Positions 11,558 to 23,847 of a stretch of DNA of 64,000 nt are shown in pieces; position 1 is the stretch's first letter, and each line of letters begins with the position of its first letter. The stretch is from Xanthostigma xanthostigma (taxonomy: Eukaryota; Arthropoda; Insecta; Raphidioptera; Raphidiidae), in assembly GCA_963575645.1 (NCBI GenBank), contig OY754465.1:6386001-6450000 (forward strand). Reading direction: 5' to 3'. The notes beneath the pieces were generated by a model. It saw nothing but the letters and a program-made list of their open reading frames with translations. It had not been told where the DNA came from and made no database searches. Both the position numbers and the translations under genes were made by a program.

Positions 11558-12251
11558 TACCCTATAAGCAAAATTAAGTCGTTTCGAAACTTTTGATACA
11601 CCCGGTATATAGACATAACGTCGAATCGCATGAATTGATATGCAAATGTCAAACTTTCGATTTTTTGAGCAAATAAAAATTCCATAACTAGAACGCATTT
11701 AATTAGGTTTGCAAATTTACAGACCACATATCTGTACGAGTTTGATATGAAAAGTATACCGTATTTTTATGAAAGCTTATGAATATTATTACCTATATCA
11801 TTCCCCTCTTTTTCAATTAAACACGTGTCGGTAAATTGATTTGCATATACAAGTCCGAAAAGCAGGGGAAAAATATGATAGTCTAAACAGAGTTTATGAC
11901 CAGTTTTTAATTTTAAGTAATGCGAAATAATAATCATACGAAAATTTAAATTCAAATTGAAATGCAACTGCACATTATACATTTTTATATACAATGAAAG
12001 CTTATCGCTATTAATTAATTAATATTCAAATTTATGTGTTTATTTTACTTTCGGGATTTTAATATGAACACAATTTATGACCTTCGTTTAAGAGGATTAT
12101 AGAAGCTGGGGAGATCAGGATTTATAATTAAAAATAAAATAATGTTGATCACAAAAAACATTAAATAACTAAATCCCTTTTTGTGGGTCATTTGAAACCT
12201 ATGAATCTAAGAGAAACCGGAAGAAGGTTGGCCATTAAATATATAAAAAAA
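11558..12251. other. AT-rich stretch, nothing recognised
   Basis: The open frame at 11767-11994 (minus) has no recognisable content. No repeat ends were seen. Confidence 0.4.
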
Positions 12252-12693
12252 GAGTGTGCTTTAGAGTTTAGACCACACGACTGAAGTAAAACTTCTTCCT
12301 GCCATATATAATATATAATAATGATACAATAAGTAATATTCGATAATCTATCACCATATTTTGATTAGACATCCTGATTTAACGACACAATATAACCTCA
12401 CTCTGTAGCACATATCTACAAAGACGAAACGTTAAATTATAAATTTTGATTAATTAATAGGCAAAATATGTTTATATATTTATTAACATAATTTATAATA
12501 TACATTTAAAAGGATTTATTAACTAGCCTACATTATTTCCCGTTACAAAATTCGATGAAATGTATTTTTGATACAAAAACAATTGTTTTCATTTTAAACG
12601 TCATACAGTTGTCAAATTCAATGGTTGCGCACCATCCGCAAACAGTCGCGTTATAGAAAACTCAGCACGAAAGTTTATTATGTTACATAGTAT

Positions 12694-13107
12694 TGATACT
12701 GTTACGCACGCCACTGACAGTGCGCGCATTAGTAAAAGGAGGTAGAGAAGGCTTTCGAACATTCGAGAAAAAGCTAGGCACCCCGCGCGACAGTGTACAG
12801 AGAACACAGTTGGACAGTGTGTGTAATCAAGTTCACAGCCGACACACTGGCTAGACATAAGCCATTGAGTTCGGATATAGATTTCTAGAGCGCTTACATA
12901 AATATTTCTTGTATATATTTAAGAGTACCTAGTGACTGTATTATTTTTATTACTATAAGAAGTTGTTTTGTTTGTTACATTATTTCCATTTCATTTCCAT
13001 TATATAAGAGAAGTGGGTACTTTTAGTTTGTTTATGTATTTGTTTTGTTAATATTTTATTGTTGTAAATAAATATTTACCACCACAACGAAGAACAGTTT
13101 TGTTACA
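12694..13107. mobile_element. Solo LTR-like insertion
   Basis: Begins TG (tgatactgttacgc) and ends CA (ttttgttaca), with gtat on both sides (12690-12693, 13108-13111). The 3' part carries aataaa followed by accacaacgaagaacagt, closely matching the end of the LTR-like insert at 43063-43622. No internal retrotransposon genes accompany it. The exact left boundary is uncertain. Confidence 0.5.
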
Positions 13108-13534
13108 GTATATTAGGAACCGTAAGTTAACAATGTTTGGAACGAATACGTTTAAAAAGAAATTAACGCTCAATTTTTTACACTCCTGTGGAATCGTGCA
13201 AGAATTTCTCTAATGAGGGCTCATTAAAATGTTTTTTTTTTTTTTGTTAGAGTAAATATATAAACTTATCGTTAGTTGGTGTTGAATAAATCGCTGGGCA
13301 ATTCAAATTACGAGAACTAATAAATTACCGGTAATATGTTATATTCAGTTCATATGTAATTTAATGCTTCTGTTCATTACACTGGATTTAATCACGAAAT
13401 ATTGCATTTGAGTACGTAATTGAAATTGAACAAGATTGATTCACGTAGCAATTATCATTAGAGATCGCAGCATTTTATAAACCGTGAAAGAAAAATCCAC
13501 GAAAGTGATTAAATGTTTATATAGCGCCATTCTG

Positions 13535-14292
13535 GTGCATCACGTTAAACCCTAATAAATGCGTTTCCAAGATCTTCACATTGCGTCGACCAACTACCCC
13601 TCTCAACCTAAGAATAAATAACAAGGAAATCAGCTGGAACCCTCCCGACAGTGCAGTGAAATATCTCGGCGTACACCTAGACCGAAAACTAACATGGGGC
13701 TTTCATATTAACAGAAAACTAAATGAAGGCTATGCGAGAACCGCTATGCTATATCCACTGCTCAACAGAAAATCGCCTCTGAAAACTCAGTATGCCAAAA
13801 TGCTATATTTATCGATCATAAGACCGGTCATTTTGTATGGATGCGTAATATGGGGAACTGCGTCAAAGTCGCAACTACATAAATTACAAGTGCTACAAAA
13901 CAAAGTACTGCGAATAATTGCTGATGCACCCTGGTTTACCCGCAACAAGCAAATACACGAGGAATTAGAAATTATATCAATTGAACAGTTTATTAAAAAT
14001 AGTGCAACAAAATTCTTTAATAACTTAAACGAGTGCCCCGGTGCAGTGCATTTTAATCTCGGAAATACTCCTGGTGAACGACGACTCAAACGAAAATGGT
14101 CAATTGACTTAATTAATTAATTTTTTTTTTTTTTAATGTAAACAAAAGATAAAAACAAATTATCTCTAAAGTGTAGTGCCGGGCATCGACCCTTAATGTG
14201 ATTCTTGTGAAACGTTTTTACATTCAGTCAACAATACCATGCAATAGCCCCCGTGTGCTGGACTGGTAACAATTTAAACAAAAAAAAAAAAA
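13535..14292 (+). mobile_element. 5'-truncated Jockey-type LINE with 14-bp target duplication
   Basis: The flanks atagcgccattctg at 13521-13534 and 14293-14306 are identical, and the insert ends in a 13-base A run. This is a classic target-primed insertion, plus-strand sense, 5' truncated. It interrupts the interior of the 12.25-kb long-TIR element. Confidence 0.9.
13536..14120 (+). pseudogene. LINE reverse transcriptase ORF2, C-terminal fragment
   Basis: Open from the insertion junction to the TAA at 14118-14120, about 194 codons with no internal stop. The segment KYLGVHLDRKLTWGFHI, then PVILYGCVIWGTAS, then LQVLQNKVLRIIADAPWF and a W..N-type tail is the region C-terminal to the reverse-transcriptase core in Jockey-clade elements. 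The catalytic core and the endonuclease are missing because of 5' truncation. Apparent start codons inside are irrelevant; the frame runs from the junction. The absence of stops suggests a fairly recent insertion. Confidence 0.88.
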
Positions 14293-15127
14293 ATAGCGCC
14301 ATTCTGTAAAATATACTTTTTGAAGTAAAACTTCTTTAGGCACGCTTGACTTGGGGAGTAAGCTGGTAAATATGCCTGACGAAAGCGTTTACGGAAGTGC
14401 ATCATCGGACGAGGTGAACGCTGCGTGAGGCGAACGGTAGTTGAGAGGGAGATATAAGTTATTGAAGGTAGTAAGAGAGTTACGTTTCGTATATTGGAAG
14501 TTGAGAGGGAGATATAAGTTAGTGAATGCGACAAAGACGGAGCATTAATCGAAATTCTTTTTTTTGACAACTGTTTGACGTTTAAAATGATAACAATTGT
14601 TTTTGTATCAAAAATACATTTCATCGAATTTTGCTGCATTTTGTAACGGGAAATAATGTAGGTTAGTTAATAAATCCTTTTAAATGTATTATAAATTATG
14701 CTAATAAATATATATACATATTTGGCCTATTAATTAGTCAAAAATTATATTTTAAACATTTCGTCTTTGTAGATATGTGATACAGTGTGAGGTTATATTG
14801 TGTCGTTAAATCAAAATGTGGTGATAGATTATCGAATATTATTGTATCATTATATATTATATATGGCAGGAAGAAGTTTTACTTCAGTCGTGTGGTCTAA
14901 AGCACACTCGCTTTTTTGTATCAGTCGCCTAAAAAAGATTTTTATTCGATTTCTTTCAAGACATCTTTGAATTTGGTCCCGTCATGTAAAAATGGCAACA
15001 GGCTACCAAAATTTCAACCAAAACGAAATAAATGTAATTTTTGAAAGTCGTTTTTTGCGATTAAATAGAAGATAAGTATGACTTATCATAAATGGTTTTA
15101 TATTAATCGTTTTATTTTTTGATAAAA

Positions 15128-15773
15128 TATCGCACGTTGAAAACAAAAGTGGCATTATGTAAAAAATGACATTTTACAGTAGAGCATTTTTTAGTTTTAA
15201 TATTATTGTTTTGTCCTAAAAAAGTTACTATTAAAATACTGCTTATAGAGATTCTTTTGTTAATAATGAGACAATTTATTATTGTTTTAATTTATTTTTT
15301 GACCACAATGTTAAAAATAAAGTTATTAAAAAAAAGACCTTTTTACCATAATTTTTTGTTTAGTGTCATTGTTGTCATAACCTATAATCAGTAAATTGGA
15401 GACTTCAACTGCAAAAAGTATCACTAAACAAAATGTGTCATTTTATGTATTTACTTACTTGCATTAATTTTTGTAGCAACTGTAATCGCAGTAAACTGTC
15501 GTTTAACAAAATGTGTCACTTTTTCACTTACAGCGACGTGTGTACCAAACAACTGCTTTGGCACAATCAAAATACTGTCGTTATATCAGTCATGGCCATG
15601 GGCAATTCTTTCAAAATATAAAGTGACACTAGTTCAGTCTAGCGGAAGTAAGTGGGTTTATGAGCAAACGAAAATTTTCGTATAGTGACACTTTTGCAGT
15701 AAAACATGAATCTTACAAAAAGTGAAAAGTCAACTTTTTTATATAGTGTCACTATTGTTTTCAACGTGCGATA
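15128..15773. mobile_element. MITE with TATCGCACGTTG termini
   Basis: TATCGCACGTTGAAAACAA at the left is mirrored by TTGTTTTCAACGTGCGATA at the right. Inside, the word AGTGTCAC/TGTGTCA with a following T run recurs at least five times. Weak open frames inside are made of AT-rich spacer. No transposase. Confidence 0.7.
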
Positions 15774-16315
15774 TATTGATATGAATAAAAACCTTTGAAA
15801 TATGCTTCTATATTTTAAATTCAATATTATTATATAACCGCAAATTTCAATGAGTAGTGTAACTATAATAAAAGTAGTAAAAACAAACTTCAGGAAAATG
15901 TTAAAAGGATGTGTAGTAGAACATAACATTTCTTGTTTTTGTTGGAAAAGGTATTTTCAAAATACATACCCAGCGCATTGTTTGAAAAACCCAAGTTGAC
16001 GTAGAGAAAGGATTTCTGTATTTATGTTACCATTGTAAGTATTGTGTTGAATAATGCTATTCTAAAAACTGCGGCATTAGAATATAAAACAAAAGAAACT
16101 TACATAAATTAATTATTTATAATCAAGGTATTTTAATAAAACACAATTGTTTTATAGCATTGTTTGTTGTTAAATGTTAATGTTTAAGTAGTACTTATTT
16201 TTGAAAAATCTCGGTTTGCTTTTTAAGTAGTCAGACGTATATTTTGTATACTTTTATTAATTTAGACTTGATTTGGTATTTATTTTTTTGTAAATTTTTC
16301 TAACGTTATATTTTT
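15774..16315. other. AT-rich stretch, nothing recognised
   Basis: No gene, RNA or repeat end supported. Confidence 0.4.
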
Positions 16316-16382
16316 ATTGAACGAGATTTAGTTGGTTGAGGAACAATAGAAAAATAAGCTTTACCAAAGTATCGCTTGTGGC

Positions 16383-17670
16383 CAGTGATGGATTTACGCC
16401 TAGGCCCGTGAGGCCCGAACCAAGGGCGGCATAATTTGAAGGGCGGCAAAATTTTTGAAATGCCAAAATTTTAGAGGCGAAAAAAAGTGAAGACAATCAA
16501 TTTCAAAAATTGGTACAGATTAGTTTTTATAAAAAAATTTCTATAGAATACAGGGTGAGTCAGACCACCCGTATCAGTTGTTTTTTTCGAAAACGGTTAG
16601 TCGTAGAGAGTTGTGTCAAAAATCTGTATTATAAAAGCCCTAATGAAGAATCGAATGGTGATATTTTTTCCCCCCGGAAAGGTCGGCTTCCCTGTTAGTT
16701 TGCTCCGAAATGTTCAGAACTCCGGAATGTTAAATGGCACGATAGGTCGAAAGTGGAATTGTTGAAAAGATCTTTAAAAAATAAGCAAGTTTTGTAGGAC
16801 ATTTTTTTTTTGTTACTGCCACCCCTGTTAAGTAATATTCGTTTGAAATTATTAAATTAACATGTAAGAATAACAAACTTAATTTTAAAAGTTGGCATTT
16901 AAAATCTAGTTACCTAATTAAACAATGTCACAAATGTTCACACTGTCTTCAATTTACTTCTAAACACTGCAGAGCTCTTCTAGATATGTTATGAGTACCT
17001 GGAAGTATTTTCCGACAAAAAAAAACAATTGCAATTAATGAAAACTTATTGTGACATTGTTTAATTAGGTAACTAGATTTTAAATGCCGACTATTTTGTT
17101 ATTCTGACATATTAATTTAATAATTTCAAACGAATATTACTTAACAGGGGTGACATTAACAAAAAAAAATGTCCTACAAAACTTGCTTATTTTTTAAAGA
17201 TCTTTTCAACAATACCACTTTCGATCTATCGTGCCATTTAACATTCCGGAGTTCTGAACATTCCGGAGCAAACTAACAGGGAAGCCGACCTTACCGGGGG
17301 GAAAAATATCACCATTCGATTCTTCATTAGGGCTTTTATATTACAGATTTTTGACACAACTCTCTACGACTAACCGTTTTCGAAAAAAACGACTGATACG
17401 GGTGGTCTGACTCACCCTGTATAATATTATAATTCAATTCATTAATTTACTTCTCAATCTGTATGGGTAAGATGTTAATTTTTTAATAGATCAATTATAG
17501 TCTTTATCGAATAGCTTTACTTTCTGTTCCTTTAGTGAGATTAATCTTACGTGTATGAAGCGTTTTGAATAAATAAAAATATTGGATCAAAATTAATGAA
17601 ATTCATTTTATCAAAAAGGGCGGCGCATCGAATGGGGCCTAGGGCGGCAGCCAGCTTAAATCCGTCACTG
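16383..17670. mobile_element. hAT element with 8-bp target duplication, middle level of nest
   Basis: Termini CAGTGATGGATTTA and TAAATCCGTCACTG are near-perfect 14-bp inverted repeats. The 8-bp duplication cttgtggc is at 16375-16382 and 17671-17678. Internal gggcggc words occur near both ends. The middle is occupied by the TA-flanked element 16551-17419. Confidence 0.88.
16551..17419. mobile_element. TA-flanked element with several-hundred-bp inverted repeats, innermost level of nest
   Basis: Ends CAGGGTGAGTCAGACCACCC and its complement, flanked by TA at 16549-16550 and 17420-17421. The arms extend over most of the 869 bp (cggaatgttaaatggcacga and its complement are well inside), leaving a short central loop near 16985-17030. 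No transposase. Confidence 0.88.
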
Positions 17671-18084
17671 CTTGTGGCAAACGTTTCGAAAATTATATTT
17701 AATTTTCGAAACGTTGGCCACAAGTGATACTTTGGTAAAGCTTATTTTTCTATTGTTCCTCAACCAAATAAATCTCTTTCAAAACATATTTTGGAACAAA
17801 ACTTTACTAATGTAATTTTTTTATACATTTTTTTCTATTCTATTTTTTAAATACATTTCTTGAACTTGCTGGAGAAGAACTGTGGTCAAAAAACATTAAA
17901 TTGTACTAAATATAAGGCCAAGGTTAAAAATTTCTGTTTTCTATGTTTTTGGGACTGTGGTCTTCAAATAGGAATAATTCAATAGGCAAGAAAAAATACA
18001 AACATAATATTCAAATTATAGCACTGTTGGAATGGATTGTAGCGTTGATATTCTCTTACTATTTTATATAATTACTAATTAATT

Positions 18085-18689
18085 GGAACATCTATCTATC
18101 TATCTATCTATTTTATTAATTGCTAGCTATTTTAAAATATACATGGGCGTATATGTGTGTATGTCGAGCACTCCGGCTGCGCCGTCGTGCTCGAAAAAAA
18201 AAATGGCGTAAAGTATTCGCGGATAACTGGTCTTTAAAACACTTGCTCTATTTCGAGGGTTCACTCCGGCTGCGCCGTCGTGCTCGATGAAACGTTGCGC
18301 CATCTATTGAATATTCACTCAATCCAGTCAACAGGTATCGCCATCTGTTAGAATCCTTTGGAGCTAAGCTCTATTTCGAGGGTTCACTCCAGCTGCACCG
18401 TCGTGCTCGATGAAACGTTGCGCCATCTATTGAATATTCACTCAATCCAGTCAACAGGTATCGCCATCTGTTAGAATCCTTTGGAGCTAACAGATAATTA
18501 TGACTGTCAATGAATAGACAAATAATTTGCAATAAAATAATATTGCGACTATAAATTGAAATGTAAGCTATCCTATCTTTCAAGTTGGGTCGAATTGCAC
18601 ACGGTGTGCAAATCAAATTTAAAATCGGTTCAGTAGTTTAGGAGTTCATCGCGGACAAACATGTGACACGTAATTTTTATATATAAAGA
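18085..18689 (-). mobile_element. Helitron-like element, truncated at 3' end
   Basis: On the minus strand it starts at A|TCTTTATATATAAAAATTAC, the Helitron 5' signature, and shares its body with the complete copy at 37853-38487. The CTAG end present there is lost here. A CpG-containing tandem repeat (123-bp period) occupies 18246-18488. Confidence 0.7.
18246..18488. repeat. Two-copy 123-bp tandem repeat inside the Helitron
   Basis: Units starting ctctatttcgagggttcac at 18246 and 18369 are nearly identical. Each contains gctgc(g/a)ccgtcgtgctcga, a phrase seen again at 18176 and in the 38-kb copy. Confidence 0.85.
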
Positions 18690-19628
18690 TATGTCAGTTT
18701 TGAATAAGTGTAGAAAAACCGTTCGTGTAATAATTATTTTCTTTTTTCCGATGGTTTTAAACAGGAAGCTATTTTTATCCCATAATTCCCAGCTTTCGCC
18801 TGGAGCGATTTCCATTACAATTTAATCAACTTTCGTGAGAATCCGCGGTGCGTACATAATACTCGTTTCGCTAATAAATTGCCTGCGATAAATTTTTATG
18901 GTGTTAAGCCGATGTCACGCAAAACATTTATAACTACAGTTCAATGAAAAACAAAATAAATATTTAAATATTTAAAAACAGACGCAGAGACACATAGGTA
19001 TAGCTAACAAACATTATTGGTTTCATCTTTAAAAGAAGTAATCAGGAGAAGCCAGAAAACTATTTAGAAAATTATAATAAAGTACAGCTTATTTCAACTG
19101 GGTATTGCACATACCGCTAAACTAGCGGTATGTGCTTTATTATCGCTTTGTGTGTCAGAGCTGACTTTCGTTCATATAAGAAGTTATATCTAAGTTAATT
19201 TCACACGAAATTCATTCAAATTAAAGCTTTTTGAAGAGAAGAGATTCTGCTCTATAAAACAGAACCATTTTTAAATCAATTCGAGTTCATAAATACTATT
19301 AAAATTGTAATTGACAATTACAAACAGCAGTTGTCGGTTGGTCTGTAGTCTGTACGTACGTACGTATGGACGTCACGACTCTACAGATCGCAATTTATAT
19401 TTTATTCACTGTGTTTAGTATCAGCCCAGAACCCTATATAAATCCACATAAATGTGTTCAGTAGTTTAATTTTTATAAACAGTTTTATTTTATTATTTTT
19501 GACAGCTATAATTATAGTTAAAATAAAAAAAAAAAACAAAAAATACCTATTACTGTTATTGTAAATGTGGGATATTGCGTAGAATAACTGCTACACTTCT
19601 ATACCACAATACAAACGGTTGCTGCGAT
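18690..19628. other. AT-rich stretch, nothing recognised
   Basis: Includes a short perfect palindromic word ataccgctaaactagcggtat (19111-19132) and a tacgtacgtacgtac run near 19355. No gene supported. Confidence 0.4.
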
Positions 19629-19700
19629 ATCGGTATGGCCGAGCGGTTAAAGCGTTAGTCCAGTAATAGCAAGGTGCCGGGTTCGATTCCCGCTGACACA
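19629..19700 (+). tRNA. tRNA-like sequence, probably a SINE head or pseudogene
   Basis: An A-box-like TGGCCGAGCGGTTAA and a B-box GGGTTCGATTCCCG are correctly spaced. The T stem pairs 4 of 5, but the acceptor arms do not pair and the anticodon stem is poor, so it is not a functional tRNA. A T-rich tail follows. Confidence 0.6.
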
Positions 19701-20109
19701 AATAATATTGTTTTTCTATTCCATTTTATTTTTCTTTTTTTTTCTTTTTTTTTAATTGTTTTTTTAAATCTATTTTCTCAATTTTTTTTCAATATAATAT
19801 GTACATTGGAAAACTTGCGGGATGTGCACTTTTGGTTTTTTCAACTATTTTATGAATAGTTGTGCTTATTTCTTACCATTGCAATATTTGCTTTATCAAA
19901 TATTCTATAAAAATATTTTATTTAAAAAAATGTGAGTCGTCGTGGTTTTAGTAACATGTAACGACATCTGATATAATTTACTCAAAGCTATTAGTTCAGA
20001 AGCAAACAAAAAAAACTGTTTTAGTAGTAAGTGAATCTCATAGAATTCGCCCAAAGCTATTATAGTTTAGAAGCAATTAATCTGGTAGAATTTGCTCAAA
20101 GCTATTAGT

Positions 20110-20189
20110 TCACACGCCGGGCCGCAAACGAAATACATTCTGCAGAATTATATCTATCGCACCCGGGTGAAACCGGGATAGACCGCTAG
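20110..20189 (+). mobile_element. Helitron 3' terminus
   Basis: The hairpin-forming cgcacccgggtgaaaccggg is followed by gaccgCTAG|T, the standard Helitron 3' end. The 5' end on this strand was not located. The same terminus appears inverted at 38916, 46973 and, degraded, 26091. Confidence 0.65.
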
Positions 20190-21138
20190 TATCTCAATAA
20201 TATTTTAAAATTTTATAGTGCTTTACATTTTCAGGCTATATGTGAATTTATTCTATCTATCAACGATTTTCAAGTAATATTGTAACATCTTTTCAGCTGT
20301 CAAGTTGAAATGTATTGGTTTGTCAGAAAGAAAGCGCATTCGAATTTCGACGTAAAAGAATCCATTGTTCCGCGTAACTTTTATAAATTCAGACATAATA
20401 TACCTATCGCTAATACATAGTTCATACATCAAAGACAATACTAACGGAGTTATAGACAGAGTACAATGTACAACGTTTCCTTTAATTTTTGAATCCATAC
20501 TGCAATCATTTCAGGTAAAATAGTGGAAAATAATGTCCTTTTCCTGGATGACCTTGAATCTCTATTCTGGAGTTAGACAGAGCAAAGCGTGTTACATTAT
20601 TTATAGTCCGGGGCCAGCAATCCTGAAAGCTCCGTGATTAAGGATAATACGAATTAGTATATATAGTTATATTATATAATAATATAACTATATATACTAT
20701 ATACTATATAACTATATATACTATATAACTAAATATAATAAAAACTGGTATGCGCGATACTTCCGGCTGTTTCTAAGCACGCATACCAAGATATTTTTGA
20801 AATTGACATTAAAACACGTAAAATTAAAAAAAAAGGATTCCGTGCTAATGAAGAAATTGTACCCCCTATAACGTCATCATTTAAACTTAGCAGTTGTTGA
20901 AAAAGTGAAGTGTGCTGAAAGGAAATATTGAATATTTTTGGCGACTAGAGTAGTTAATATATTCACAGCAAATAAAACCTCACGTAGTCAAACATTATTT
21001 GGTAAATATAACCTATAAAATCACCAGAGAGAAATTGACACTTATCCTACGGTAGCGCCATCTTAATTTCCCTCTTTTTGACGGACACTTCTCATTCACA
21101 GAGAAGTTCTCCTTATCCTCTACCCTAATCAATGAATC
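20190..21138. other. AT-rich stretch with (TATA)-type repeat
   Basis: 20655-20735 is a palindromic run of tatatactatat units. Otherwise nothing is recognised. Confidence 0.4.
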
Positions 21139-22108
21139 TAAAAAAAATTGGTTGTCTGTAAAGTCGGTTTACGGACGATAGTTTTACGTGATAACGTATT
21201 CCGTAATACATAACCTAAATTTATATAATAATTACAATAATTCGAATCTATGATATTGCATTTTTCGCTTCAAATTTAGGTAAATTTTATTAAGTAGAAT
21301 AATAAAACACTGTAAAAAGTACACTATTATTATATAAAAAACAACTATGGCATGTATCTCTTTTGCGCATGCGCCGATTTTCCCCAAAAAATTTACAAAA
21401 ATTTCTACTAAAAATAGATAGAGTAAAAACCGTTTTAAAAACTATATTATTATTATATAAAACATCATTATAAGAGATATATTCTTTTACGCATGCGCCG
21501 ATGTTCCCCAAAAACAATAGGCCACTTCATATTTGCATATCAAACATCCTCCCAAAATTTGGTTTCCGCTTATCCTTGGTGTCGGAATGATAAGAAATGT
21601 CAAAAGTGACGTTTGCAACTGTCAAAGTATTATGTTCTAATAATAATTAGTTATTCCAATAGTTAACTTAGAAGGCGTTGCATTTCAGAAAATACTAATG
21701 TCAAAAAATTGAATTAAACATTAGAAATGCAGCCGTTTTCATGTTAAGACAAGACATACGTTATTTTCTAATTTCCATGTACGGCAAACAAAGACGACCA
21801 CCCGCGTCGCGTCATGCATTAGACAACATTGCATTTATACAGCTATTTTTCTATATAAATTTGTATAAAAAAACTGTTTAGGCAAATTCTGTTATACGAA
21901 ATCTATGTAAAATGTTCTCCTCTTTCGTTTAAGACTGGTTTCAAACCGATCTGATTTAAATTGAGCGAGAAATTAGCAAAAAACGTTACGCGTTAGGAAC
22001 GTTACGCGTTACGCGTTACGAACGTTACACTTTTTCGAACATGCAGCCGGTGTTTTATCAATTTATAAGATTGGTGATTCATCAATTTATAAGACGTTAT
22101 CACGTCAA
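21139..22108 (+). mobile_element. ACGTGATAACGT-end element, longest copy
   Basis: Starts attggttgtctgtaaagtcg and ends atttataagacgttatcacg, with ACGTGATAACGT inverted near both tips. Before the right end is a block of acgttacgcgtt units. It includes two similar segments ending gcgcatgcgccgat (near 21365 and 21490). No transposase found. Confidence 0.65.
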
Positions 22109-22493
22109 AAATAAACAATATTTACGTCTTAAATATCAACGCAGTCGCAGTGCGTTTTGTTTAGGTTTAAAGAAACAACTGAACCAAACATTAAAGAGCA
22201 GTCGCTATTTTGGTGCAACAATATCTTTTTACTTGAATCATAAATAATCCGTGATTGTATTCCTGCGTGATTGGTATACATAATACCTACATCGAATTTC
22301 ATTGAAGAAATCCGTAAAATTGGTAATATTGCAGGAATAAATCATAAAGATTTATATAACCGAGAGCTCTGACTTCTTTTCTACATAAATATCTTTGATT
22401 TTAGTTAATTAAAATTTATATAAAATTCTATAAAAAATTAGGCGTGAAGTTTTCGGTATTTTTAATGACTTTCCGTTCCAATAATCGATTTTT

Positions 22494-22806
22494 GGAGTTT
22501 ACTCCTTAAGACACGATTTTGAGTTATATGGCCCGGTACGGAAATTTTATGAGTAGTAAAATCAATTGGTGAGGCGCAACGCTCCACCGCTTCAAGTGTG
22601 GCGTTACGCTCGTCCGCTTCAAAAGAGACAAACACATATATCCGTAGGATTTAACGTGTCAAAGAATGAGATGAAATACATTACACTTGTGCGATGCTAG
22701 ACTAATCTTGTAGATATGTATAGAGACAAACATAAATCTGTAGGATTTGACGTGCAAAAGAATGAGATGGAATACATTACACAGCGTATCTAAGGAGTAA
22801 ACTTCA
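22494..22806. repeat. Small element with GGAGTTTACTCCTTA-like inverted ends
   Basis: tttactccttaagac at the left is mirrored by tctaaggagtaaac at the right. Inside, a roughly 65-bp segment (agagacaaaca...taggattt) occurs twice in tandem-like spacing. Confidence 0.4.
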
Positions 22807-23231
22807 GTCGTGCGTCGGAGCTATTTATTTTAATTGTACAAAAACAATTAATGAAAAACATTGATCCAGCAAAATAAGTAAATAAGTAACAGATATTAAT
22901 TTTACGGTAAAGTTGGGTTTATCTGAGGGTTTACCCCTTAAGAAATTAATATTTTTATTTAAAATATAATAACAAGCAGTGTTTCTACGCTGTATTCATT
23001 TTACTAGGTTAATTAGTGGTAAATAACAGAGTTACGCTTTGTCTCATTTATAATTAAATTTGTGGTTTGTTGGTTGGGGGAACGTCAGGAACCTTTATAA
23101 AGTTTGTTTAAGTTCATGTGAAATAAATAATGAAAAACACGTGCATATACATAAAATTTTGTTTTAAGAATTTCAGGACGTATTTTTTCTCAAGAAATGA
23201 CTATTTGATTTGATCATATACCTACTATATA

Positions 23232-23847
23232 CAGGGTGTCCCATTAAGAATGGGACATAGAACAACCGCAGATTCTCCAATTCAAAATAAAACGATTAAG
23301 CGAAATATGCTTAGATAAAATGTTACTCGCTCTACCAGTGGCGTACGGCAGGAGTAAGTAATGCTTGTACCCCTTCTAAATGTTACGCCGCTGTCTAAAT
23401 TTTAATTTTGACTATAATTTTAATTTTTTTGATATTTTCTGTCAATAATGTACAATTGTTAGTTTGTTGTAAAGTCATTGGTTTTCGAGATATTCGCAGT
23501 TTTTTTAAGACAAAATTGTAAAAATGAATATTATTAATAATAATACAAATAAAAAGTACATGTCTATCTATCTTTAACTGCGAATATCTCGAAAACCAAT
23601 GACTTTACAACAAACTAACAAGTGTACATTATTGACTTAGAAAATATCAAAAAAATTAAAATTATAGTCAAAATTAAAATTTAGACAGCGGCGTAACATT
23701 TAGAAGGGGTACAAGCATTACTTACTCCTGCCGTACGCCACTGGTAGAGCGAGTAACATTTTATCTAAGCATATTTCGCTTAATCGTTTTATTTTGAATT
23801 GGAGAATCTGCGGTTGTTCTATGTCCCATTCTTAATGGGACACCCTG
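23232..23847. mobile_element. TA-flanked foldback element with about 285-bp arms
   Basis: Ends CAGGGTGTCCCATTAAGAAT and its complement with TA at 23230-23231 and 23848-23849. Almost the whole 616 bp is two mirrored arms around an AT-rich loop near 23510-23570. Non-coding. Confidence 0.9.

Larger units (their letters stand above)
12252..14909. mobile_element. 2.66-kb element with about 350-bp terminal inverted repeats
   Basis: The left arm 12252-12616 and right arm 14563-14909 are reverse complements with scattered differences, from gagtgtgctttaga at the tip through gaagtaaaacttcttcctgcc to the gacaactg block inside. The left arm has a 7-bp insertion (around 12265). The interior has been hit by an LTR-like insert (12694-13107) and a 5'-truncated LINE (13535-14292). 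No transposase of its own was recognised, so it is non-autonomous. Shorter relatives occur at 6488-6995 and 32726-32816. Confidence 0.75.
16316..17785. mobile_element. Palindromic foldback element, outermost of a three-level nest
   Basis: Left arm 16316-16382 and its continuation 17679-17697 mirror the right arm 17703-17785 (shared block ggttgaggaacaatagaaaa and its complement). The left arm is split by the hAT element 16383-17670, whose 8-bp duplication lies within the arm. Without the insert the foldback is about 180 bp. Confidence 0.8.
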
